Below, piece after piece: positions 55,001-64,000 of a stretch of DNA of 64,000 bases (position 1 is its first letter; each line of letters starts with the position of its first letter). Where the stretch lies: contig JACBWW010000015.1 of assembly GCA_020086605.1 (NCBI GenBank), positions 15,131,081-15,195,080 of the forward strand, given 5' to 3'. The DNA comes from Lanius collurio (lineage: Eukaryota; Chordata; Aves; Passeriformes; Laniidae). Under the pieces are notes generated by a model that was given only the letters and a program-made list of their open reading frames with translations, was not told the origin of the DNA and made no database searches. The translations under genes and the position numbers were made by a program.

Positions 55001-58000
55001 TTCAAAGGAAAAAAGAACTCTCTACTAGCTTTTTTAAATACACAGCAATTTTTCTAGCAGAGATTGAAGAAAATCAGTTTAGTGAAGAGAAAGCTATAAA
55101 AAAAATTGTTCATTCCAATGCAATAATTAATACAGTATTTCTGCACCATTCAGTGAGTAAAGAAAAATACCTAGTTCAAGTCCATCCTGGTTGAAATGAG
55201 GCCTCATCTCTCAGCAGCACTTATGGTCACTGAGAAAGGTACAACACTTGTGACAGATTTCAATTTTGTATTCAAATGTTTTACTATAAGAACAACTTTT
55301 TTAAAAAGTCTTTTTAATGGACTATGGTAGGTTGAGTATCCACTGAAGAGCTGAGTGAATATTCTTTCCTCCACAGAAGCAAGCACTTAAATAAGATCTT
55401 CAGTGCTTCTACAAAGTGACCAATCTGTGTGCATCTAGGGTTTCTCTCATCTCACCCTTATTCCATATACAGATTTCAATTTATTTCCAAAGAGGAAGTG
55501 AGAATACTTCTTTAAATTGCAAAAAGAGTTCATTTTCTTTTTATTGTGGGGCAGAGTTTCATTTTCCTGACATCCTTGAGCAATGTTTAAAGCTCACCTC
55601 TACTCAAGTATATACATGATTTCACACTTACAGGAAGGGACCACTGAAAATGTAGCTCCAAGTCAGAAAGACTGGGGGATCTAACAGACCCACGTCTGCT
55701 CAAGACTGTAAAGACAACAGGGTCCAACAACACCACTCAGCTGAGCTAACTCAGCTGGACTTTCCCAGGTCAAGGGCTCTGCACTTGCTCAGCACATGCT
55801 GCACACCAGAATTCCTGCAGAAGCAGCATGGAAAACCTTGGAACAACAAAGCATAAAGCTAGCAACATCAGAGCACAGGGCATCACATCATAAGCTGTCC
55901 CACCTTTTCAATTTCTGCCGGATTTTACGAAATCCTGCTCTCAATTCACCATCCGTGCCTCCCTCAAGCCTGCTACAAAAAGCTTTGTATTTTTTAGCGC
56001 AAAGAATAAACATTTCACCACGGGCAAGATTTTGTTTTCTTATTTAGCAAAAAGAGAACAGCAGACATGGAAATGGACTGTACTCTGGAGCTAAAAAGTG
56101 AGGTAATGGTGGGAGAGTTAACAGTTGAGAGGGAAGAACCCGTCACACAAGCCCACCAACTTCCTTCCGTTCCTCCCATGGTAGCTGTCAGTTGACCCCT
56201 CTGTATACTGATGTGCAAATAGCTGCTTTATACATCAAATTATAGCATCAATATTTACGATATCATAAGCAGTCAGTTACTGTTCAAGACAGTTTGCCTG
56301 TTTTCTACTATTTATCACAATTTTAAAGATAAGCTTTGAAAGGAAATAGGCACTATCTTGGAGTCAATCTTTGCTATTGTTTATTTCCCTTTTTTAAAAC
56401 ATGTCATTAGGCAGCAATGCTTTTAGTCATATACTTGAAAGTGCTGAGTTTCAAATGTTGTTTTACTGTCAAAAGGATAGTAGTTCCATTTTAAAGCCAT
56501 GACTGAGTCATTCTAAACCTCCTGAAAAGCCATAAATCACACATCAGACAGATCCCAAAAAGACCATTAGACATGAGCTGTCCTTCCTCATACCAGCAAT
56601 TCCACTGCAGTAAATTTAAAAGTTAATGGGACTACTCCAGTGAGTAAAATAAACACATGGCACTGAGGCTGTGCTCTGCTCTCATGGAAAGCACACAGGG
56701 AACCATTCCAATACACCAAATACAGAACTGATAACTCCTTAAAGCCTCCTTAAGGCACTGTGAGCACACTGAAATGTGTCCAGACTTACCTGTTCTGCAT
56801 ACACAAGGCATATACATGCAGCACTCAATATCTACAGAATTACAAAAGATGCTACAGCTGTGTGAATGTAAGACATACTAAGCCAAGCTACTAAGTGCAA
56901 CCTAATAAGCAGAATGTTCTGATCATGTGTATTTTTATCTGAAGCATTAGACTAATTGAAATACATTGATATGAAAATTACAACTATTTTCACACCTGCT
57001 TCTACTACACAAAGAAAAAAACCAACTTCCTGAAAAAGACTTAATTCACTAATTAAAGATAAACATTCTGATGCTATAGCTAAATATGCATTTATCCAGT
57101 GTGCCATGACACAGAAATTATATACCAGTATGGGACAACACTTACACACACAAGTCAACACACTGAGAACAGGTAGGCTCATTTCAGGCTCTGGCATGAA
57201 TAATTTGCAAATTATAACCTTCCTTTATTTTTGCCAGCACCAGACCCACCCCTTTAATTGTACTCATTTATTCATTCATTCAAACAAAAACCAATACATT
57301 GAGATAAAGCTAGCTTCAAAAAAGCCTGAAAGAATTAAGAGGGAAAGGACAAAATGCAGGAGTTTGTAAAAAAATTAATACCCCTCTAGTCTTAAAACAA
57401 ATACAACACATCCCAAAGACCCATTTTGTCTTTCTCACCTTTGTCTATTTAAGTCAATGTCATTCTTACAAACTGCATTTCTTTTGATTTGCTTAACAGT
57501 ACACTTCATCATTAAGCACTGCCTCATCGGCACTTCAGCTGAAAAGCCCTAAAATGAAATATACTTTATATTTAATTACAATTATGCAAATATGTTGTGG
57601 AACTATTTTGTTACAAGCAATCAGATGTAACACATTGCATTATTTTAATAATGTGCTCACATGACACTTTTTAAGGTCATCTAAGAGACAACCAAATGTG
57701 ATCTGCAAACCAGTTCAAATCCACAGGAGATGTGTAACAAATCATATAGTTTAGGGTGAAGGGGGGAATCCTCAAACAAATCCGTCATTCATTTATGTTT
57801 CACATAAATAATTTATATAAGCCACTTCCCAAACCCTAGTACTTACAACAAAGATTTATAACACGTGCATTTTTAAACCAAAGGCAGTGCAAGAAGCTCA
57901 GCTGCATATTGCAGGGATGCCTCTCGCACCCTATTATCACAGGGAATGCATTTTAAAGCAATAATGCACTTCTGGAATGCCAGCACATCACAAAATTGTA

Positions 58001-60842
58001 CTATACTTTCAAGGTTTGGAATATTTTCATTGGGACTAATTTCTGAATTTGTAACATTACTCAAAGAAAAAAAGCAAATATCTGGTTTAAACAATGAATG
58101 CTAAAGAGTTAAAAATAATGGCTAAACGGCACTTGAAAATGCATGAAATAGCATTGAGCGTCTTTCACTACATGTTTTGTTTTTAACATATAAACTGAGG
58201 AAAGGTGATTAAAAAAAAAACCTGTTTTATTTTGCTGTTGCAAGAAAGGCTGAGGAAAAATTAATTAATTTTTCCCAATGTATATCCTTCAATCCTTTAT
58301 TGGAGATATCTGTGAAGATGAACAGATTTGCGATACAGGGTGGGCACTCAATACTTCTCCATAAAAATGGCAGGAGCTTCTGAAACTCAGCTGCCCATAC
58401 AGAAAGCTATTTCCATGATAAGGAGCTAAAAGAATTAATTTACTTTTTTCCCCCCTCCAAATCATAACCTAGATTTTGAAAGCATTTTCCCCTAAGTTCC
58501 CTCCACTAGAGGGTAAAATAGAACATCACGTACTGTGAATTGTTAACTGCATGTATTTTATCCCACGAAGTCACTGTGGAATACATTACGATTTAAAGAA
58601 ACAAAAAGCATGATGCAGGGGTAAAGAAAAAAAATTATTCTGAGAATTTATCATCTATGCAACTACTTATGTGCTGCATTCCTACACAGCACAGAGTATT
58701 GGCTAGTTCTTTAACCAGGCTGAGTAGGATGAGTGCTAATAAATAAAAAATAAACCTAGAAAACTCAATACCACCAACTTTTGAAAGCATTATTCACCAG
58801 TCTAAGATGGCTACCTCCATCTCAGCAAAAGTTCCCAACCAGCCCAACAACTAACCCCAAGGGAGAAGCTCTCTCATCAGAGCCCAGAAGCAGCCAAATG
58901 AACTTTTCAAACCCAAGCTCGTGACAAGTGTCAGCTCTCATGCAGCTAGGCAGGTGGGCTTCAGCGTCCGAAGTTTCTCATGCACTGGGCTCCAGGTACT
59001 GCAGGGTGAGCCATTCCCAGGCACGGAGCTGTTCCGTAACAATTGGCAAAGGAGACACGCTGCGAGAAGCACTTATCAAATAATGCTTGTTTACAAATAA
59101 ATCTCCTCGCAGCAAAGGACAGCACTTATTGAATAAAGTTCAGGTCCACAGTCAGACTCCTCCTAGCAGCAGCCTTTTAGGTTTGCATTTACTGAAGAGA
59201 TGGAAATTAGAGAGCAGCAGTCAGAAAAGTAGCAGCAGAGACACCGTGAAGCAAGCGCTCACGCTGCTCATCATTACTGTAATATTCCCCTGCAACCTCC
59301 CTGTAAAGATGCCACTAAACCCATTTGCTAGTCAGCTTCATTAATCCTTTCCAGTAGTTTCCTATTGTGTAAAAGTCCTATTCTGCAGCTGCCTGTACAT
59401 GCAGAGACACCTCTGTGCTCAGCAAATGGTCCCGTTGATTCAGTCAATAACATCCAGATTTTCCGAGAACTGGCGAGGATGACTGAGACGGGGCTCGGAG
59501 CATCTGTCAGTCTCTCAGCACAGTATCGTGGCGGACTGGCTCGCACAGGACAGCACGCTTCCTAAAAGGAAGGCGAGTAGCAGGCAAAGCCCTTCTAAAT
59601 CAGCCACACCATCTCAACACCATTGCTCCCATGGGTGAAATCATCTGAAATTGCATAGGGGCAGAAGGATTGGGCCCACTGTTATCTAACCAAGGCAAAG
59701 CCAAACCATTTCAACCATCTCCCAAACCAATGCACTTCCTGAACATTTGATATCTCTGTACACAGAGGAACAGTATTTCCCCCTTCCTCTGCACTTTTTT
59801 TTTTTTCTTTTAAGAAAACTGAGATTCATATTCTCACTCTGGAAAATAAATTACAGCTAGCTGGTTACCTCAGGCCACATCTTTGAAATTCTGGTACGGT
59901 TTTCCTTTCCCAGCCCCTGCATACCTCCTCCTCCTTCTAAAGGAGTTTCACAAATAATTACGGTGCATCACGACGCCAGCCTGCTTCGAGCCGCTGGCAT
60001 CCCCTGCAGATGCTGAACTTCTCCACCCATTGCTTTCACATTATTGCCTGCCCGCGGATCCAAAAATATTAGAAAGCCTCTAGCAATGCCCACACCACGC
60101 ATAGAGAAAAAAAACCCAGTCCAATTTCAAAGACTGGAAGCACCCTGCTAAACAAGAAGCCTAGACACGTTTTTGGCCACTGGCCTCACAGAGATCAAAG
60201 GTATAAAAAAATCCGTCCCCAGCGGCCGCGCTCCGCTGCGGGTTAACACCGCCACCGCCGCGGCTTCCTCTCCTTTTCATACGTGTATTTTAAGCCGCGA
60301 AGTAAGCGCACTGCGGCCACCGCTTGCAGGGCTGCCCACGGGGAGCCTCCCCTGCCTCGCCGAGTCCCGACCAGCCCCGCCAGACCCCCTGCCCCGTGCG
60401 AACTCCCCCGTTCCAGCCCCGCAGCATCCCCGCCAATGCACCTGTGCGACTCCCGGGGCACACCGCGAGCAGGCACGGCCGTGCACACCCACCCGCGCAA
60501 AGGCACCCACCCCGCACACTCATCCATCCCCCCGCAGGAAGGGAACACCCGCTGCCGAGCCAAACGCGCCCGTGCCAAGGCATCTGTGCAGCCTGCCCGC
60601 GCCCCGTGCCGCGCTGCCGCCCGCGGCCACCGCCGCCTCTCTCCGCCGGGAGCCCCCTGCCCCATCGGCGGTGCCACCCGCATCCCCGGCGCGGGACCTG
60701 CCTTCCCGCGGGCAGAGCCCGTCTCCACCTCCCCCAGAACGTCCCAAAATTGAATCAGCCGAGTCTGAAGTGTCGCACCACCGGGCAGCCACCTCCCGGG
60801 TGGGCGCTGCCCCGACGGCCCGGCCGCCCCGTCCCCGCTCAC
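46084..60842 (-). other. EPHA5 intron 1
   Basis: This 14.8-kb intron runs from the gtgagcg donor of exon 1 to a T-rich tract plus ttttcag before exon 2. The first part (60.2-60.84 kb) is still CpG island and the next 1.5 kb is a mildly GC-raised shore; the rest is AT-rich. It includes a T21 tract at 50220-50240 and an AT-rich block with a POU octamer near 57.58 kb. I recognise no LINE or LTR copy and no other gene. Confidence 0.88.
50220..50240 (+). repeat. T21 homopolymer
   Basis: A run of 21 T between agcttta and aatacag. It could be an old poly(A) tail of a minus-strand retroposed copy, but no recognisable body adjoins it. Confidence 0.97.
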
Positions 60843-61235
60843 CCTCGCTGCCGGGGCTGGCCCGCAGGCTCCGGAGCGCGGCGCCAGCCGCCGCCGCGAC
60901 TGGGGAGGCAGGGGGCGGGGATGGGGAGGTGGCCCCGCGCCGCCGCGGAGACGCCCCCGACGGGGCGGACCCGCTGCCGTCGCCGCCGTGTGCGGGGCAC
61001 GGCGCCCCCCGTGCCTCGGGGAGCGCGGAGAGCAGCGGGCAGCGCGCTTGGAGTGTCCGCCCTAAGGGAAACCCCTGGCAGCACCGCGATGCCCATGGGA
61101 GGGAGCGGGCGGCAGCGCTGTCCCTGCGAGGCTCTCCTCGAGCCCGCTCAGGGGGGAAAGGGGAGCACCAGATCTCCCCGCAGCAGCCACGGGTCGCCGT
61201 GCCAAAATCTGCACACGCACACCCCAGCCCAGAGC
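60225..61235. promoter_or_regulatory. CpG island promoter of EPHA5
   Basis: About 1 kb has very high GC content and dense CpG dinucleotides, in sharp contrast to the AT-rich DNA on both sides. It overlaps EPHA5 exon 1 and the 5' end of intron 1. A perfect GC box (gggggcgggg) is at 60911-60920, and several other GC-rich clusters could bind Sp/KLF factors. No TATA box is evident at a suitable distance on the minus strand, as is usual for CpG-island promoters. A TATA-like tataaaa at about 60201 lies on the plus strand at the island edge. The exact transcription start cannot be read from sequence alone. Confidence 0.88.
60843..61096 (-). CDS. EPHA5: EPHA5 exon 1, 3' end secure, start codon unresolved
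   Basis: The first coding exon lies inside the CpG island. Its 3' boundary is clear: the frame ending AALRSLRASPGSE plus one G is followed by the donor gtgagcg (intron starts at 60842), and the phase fits exon 2. The residues after the expected signal cleavage region (ASPGSE before VNLL) correspond to the mature N-terminus of EPHA5. The 5' end is uncertain. The correct frame is open back to a TGA at 61252-61254 but contains no ATG. The only minus-strand ATG in the open stretch, at 61094-61096, is in another frame. The usual Leu/Cys-rich hydrophobic core of the signal peptide is not seen; the nearest substitute is an Ala-rich stretch (VAAAAGAAL). Possible causes are an assembly indel or deletion in GC-rich DNA, an unseen upstream exon, or a non-AUG start. 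The end given here is the position of that out-of-frame ATG. Confidence 0.75.
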
Positions 61236-61410
61236 CAGGGAAGCCGCGATTTCACAAGGCTGGCAAGCCTGAGAGGAAGGCTCACCCCCGACCAGATAAG
61301 CAAAAAGGCCACAAACTCCGTAATGGAGCCGATAGAAAGATGAGTTTCAGGTGTATTTTACTCCAAGCCACCACCAGAGCACAGCTTTGAATCCAGCGCA
61401 GCTAGTCTTA

Positions 61411-61545
61411 GAAAATCACAGAATACGCTGGGTTGGAAGAGATGCAACAAGGATCATCAAGTCCAACTCCTGGCCCTGCGCAGGACCATCCCCCCAAATC
61501 ACACCATGTGCCTGAGAGCATTGTCCACACACTTTTTCACTGATT
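61411..61545 (-). mobile_element. CR1 LINE 3' fragment
   Basis: On the plus strand, aaaatcacagaatacgctgg, then gggttggaagagatgc, ggatcatcaagtccaac, cctggccctgcgcaggacc and aatcacaccatgtgcctgag are the reverse complement of the 3' end of an avian CR1 subtype. The match fades in the ttgtccacacactttttcac segment. The fragment is about 135 bp and noncoding, and it lies just upstream of the EPHA5 CpG island. Confidence 0.85.
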
Positions 61546-61591
61546 TGCTTTTGCCTCTCAGTACCCTAGCTGTCATCCAGGTGATCTCGCT

Positions 61592-61624
61592 AAAAAAAAA
61601 AAAAAAAAATTTAAAAAAAAAAAA
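61592..61624 (+). repeat. A-rich tract (A18, ttt, A12)
   Basis: Two A-runs are separated by three T. The tract lies just past the CR1 fragment but not at its expected 3' end, so it is probably an independent simple repeat. Confidence 0.95.
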
Positions 61625-64000
61625 TCCCCCAAAGAAATTAAATCCTGGAGGTTTATTCACTCGCATTGGTTCCTCCCTCAAGGAAACTTCTTCCAGTAAG
61701 CCAGTGAAGAAAAAACCCAGCCTTGTAGGTGCATAAGCAGCAAGTCAAGGTTAACCAGGACCCTGCTCACCTCGTGCTGCCTCTTCCCTTTCACCACTGT
61801 TGATTTATATTATCAAAAGATTAACCAAAGGTTGAGCACCTGCAAAAGACTCTCTCTGTCCAAGGTGCAGCGTTCAGGACTAAGGTTCCAAACAAGTTGC
61901 AATTAAAAATACACAATCCCCCAAGCCAGTCTGAAGAGGACAAGTAGCTTTCAACAGGGGAACTTCAGATGACATAGCTCTCTACTCTGCTATTGCTCAT
62001 CTTTTATTCCTTACTAGCTGGACAGTGTGTTTCTCTGTGTCTTTGCACCATACAAAACCCCGTGCTATTTCCATAAACATTGTCCTAAGCTGTTCATGCA
62101 TATTATTCTCAAAAGAGTTTGCTGCTTTTACAAGAGGATTTTCTACCTCCAGCTATTCAACATTTTTACTGCCACCAGGAGGACAAGGCAAGGACTGTTA
62201 CTTTACCTGAGGTACAACAGTAGAGTTGACAGTCAGATGTTAAGTGTGGCATGCATCTCTTCACAGAACTGCCCCAGATCTTCACTATTTAAATATCCTC
62301 CTAGTCCGAAGTTCAAAAGGCACTGAGGTTGGCTATCACACCACCCCTCTAAAAAGGCACACGACTGGATCCTCAGCTGGACTAAATCACAGCTGAGAAT
62401 GTTTCACCTCAGCCCTGCATCCGATTAAGGAGGGTAGTAGCTCAATGTGGTATAGCAATTTCTAGGGAATTGCCATCTGTAAAAGCAATGGTAAGTTTTG
62501 CCATCCAGAAAACCGGGCAATGCAGGGGAAAAAAAAATTAAAAAAAATAAAACTAAAAAAAAGACGTCAGAAACAGCACCTTGCCAGCGTAGCAAAAAAA
62601 GATCAGATGGCAATGAACAAGTAAAATGCCAAGCTGGGTGGGCAGCTCTGCTGGCCGAGGGGTAAGGCTGCTGTAGCTAGACAAGTCTCTTAACAGAATC
62701 TCATGTCAAATTGTTGTGTGCTCCCGATTTTCAATGCTGTTTGACAGTCACTAACTGCTGTTTGGACTGCCAGACTTATAATTTAGAGGCATTTCAGATG
62801 ATATGTTAGTGACATCTTAATTTTCTAGGAAACACTGAGATGAGCTTTGTATGATTCATAAGCTATTTAAGAATAGCCACCATGTTCTGGGTTTCATCAT
62901 AGCTGCCTCTTCTTTTCCTACAGGAAACAAACTCCCAGTCCACGACATTAGTTTTGTTCCCCACCCTGGATGTGGCACAGGAAGAGTACCCCACCTCATC
63001 TCACTGGACATCATTGAGTACTGATAAAAAAGTAAATACTGCCTTTTAAAGGGGCTATTGCCTTGTTCCCAAATTCAGAGTATTGCAATTTTATGCACCT
63101 TCAGGTGAATCCTATCTGGTGGGGGCTCAGTCTTCTAAAACTCTCCTCCTGGTTTTGCCACCAATCTTATTAGCAATCTGCAGCAGGCAACTCCCCCCTG
63201 GCTTTTGCCTCATCAGTGCACCCAGCAGGCTCTTAAAGAGAGGACAGAAATTCTAGCAAAGTGCTGCAGCATCCCAGGTAGCCTTGATGGGTAATCAGAG
63301 AGAAGCTGGACAATCTGATGGGATCCCTCCCTATCTCCCATCAAAGAGTATATCTTTTATTGCTTTGAGCAAATTCACTGTAGAAATCACAAGGGGTTGG
63401 TCACCTGGCAAACTATTCAGGAACATAAACCACTGCAGAATCATGCCATTTCTCCCCATATCCACCTTTTATTTTGTCTTAGTTTCATGTTTTTCTTCCT
63501 GCATCTCATTAACTTTTTCATGCCCCTTACATTTGTGCCTTTTCACCTATGCAAAGAGCATTTCCTCTTACTCATCACTCAGTTAAGATCTATATTTCAT
63601 CCTTTATATCTTTTTCTCATGAGTCATTCCTATAGAGTGATAGTAATGCTTTTATACTACAAAGTCCCTCCAGTCTTCCGTACGTCTCCATCATAACATT
63701 TTGCTCAGAAATGTAATCATACTAGTGCCATAATAGACAACTGTCTCTAAAATGATTTTGAATATAGTGTCGGAAACTGAAATGACAGCTTTGCCCTGTG
63801 TAACTTGCCACTTCATATCTAATTTGCTGTCAGCTATTACACATATTTTAAACTATTTATTAAACCAGACATCTTTGGAGTTAGTGCATTTCAGATTATT
63901 TCACTTAGATATGCAAAAGCTCATTTTTCCATGTTTAATTTCTCTCCTATGTAGGTAGTTCCCTTCATATAATTTCTGCGTTCTGACTGGCTTCTAATTC

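Larger units (their letters stand above)
61255..64000. other. 5' flank of EPHA5
   Basis: This is sequence upstream of EPHA5 beyond the CpG island. It contains a CR1 3' fragment near 61.41 kb, A-rich tracts at 61592-61624 and near 62529-62562, and otherwise unremarkable AT-rich DNA. Open frames here are short and resemble nothing I know. It may carry part of a divergent noncoding transcript, but the sequence does not show one directly. Confidence 0.7.

Noticed and set aside
60243..60842. 199-codon minus-strand open frame
   Set aside because: It lies in intron 1 directly after the exon 1 donor. The composition is GC-driven and no family resemblance was seen.
60839..61096. Minus-strand open frame starting at the ATG at 61094-61096, as the EPHA5 N-terminus
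   Set aside because: It is out of frame with the ALRSLRASPGSE segment and stops right at the donor (TGA overlapping gtga). It would need a frameshift to join exon 2.
60173..61390. 405-codon plus-strand open reading frame
   Set aside because: It spans the CpG island, where stop codons are rare. Its Pro/Arg/Ala/Ser-rich translation shows no domain, and it overlaps EPHA5 exon 1 antisense.
1..64000. CRISPR arrays, prokaryotic operons, rRNA and tRNA genes
   Set aside because: None seen. The only regular tandem array (26981-27111) has no spacers.

Overview
The window is vertebrate nuclear DNA, almost certainly from a bird. The evidence is a large-intron gene whose coding exons closely match the known EPHA5 protein, two avian-type CR1 LINE 3' ends, and three copies of an LTR type I associate with bird ERVL-like endogenous retroviruses. 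Degenerate TTAGGG interstitial telomeric sequence and a compact, very GC-rich CpG-island promoter fit this. I cannot name the species.

The only protein-coding gene I can support is the 5' part of EPHA5 (ephrin type-A receptor 5) on the minus strand, reading from high to low coordinates. The CpG island and exon 1 lie at about 60.2-61.2 kb. Intron 1 is 14.8 kb. Exon 2 (65 bp) is at 46019-46083. Intron 2 is 28.8 kb. Exon 3 (664 bp, most of the ephrin-binding domain) is at 16598-17261. The remaining 16.6 kb at the low end is the start of intron 3. All three donors and both internal acceptors are canonical, and the phases join cleanly: exon 1 ends one base into a Val codon that exon 2 completes, and exon 2 ends on a codon boundary.

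The other 98 percent is intron or 5' flank. It holds a solo LTR at 39888-40466, an LTR pair at 19118-20383, CR1 fragments at about 45.13 and 61.41 kb, a 7-copy 19-bp minisatellite abutting interstitial telomeric repeats at 26.98-27.28 kb, a 105-bp imperfect direct duplication (35.6 and 38.0 kb), and many A/T or A/C low-complexity tracts.

There is no CRISPR array, operon or other prokaryotic system, and no second gene that I can recognise. The most notable points are the exon 1 N-terminus, which has no in-frame ATG and no strong hydrophobic signal core, the minisatellite/telomere-repeat junction, and the duplicated 105-bp intronic segment. The remaining short open frames are best explained by chance.
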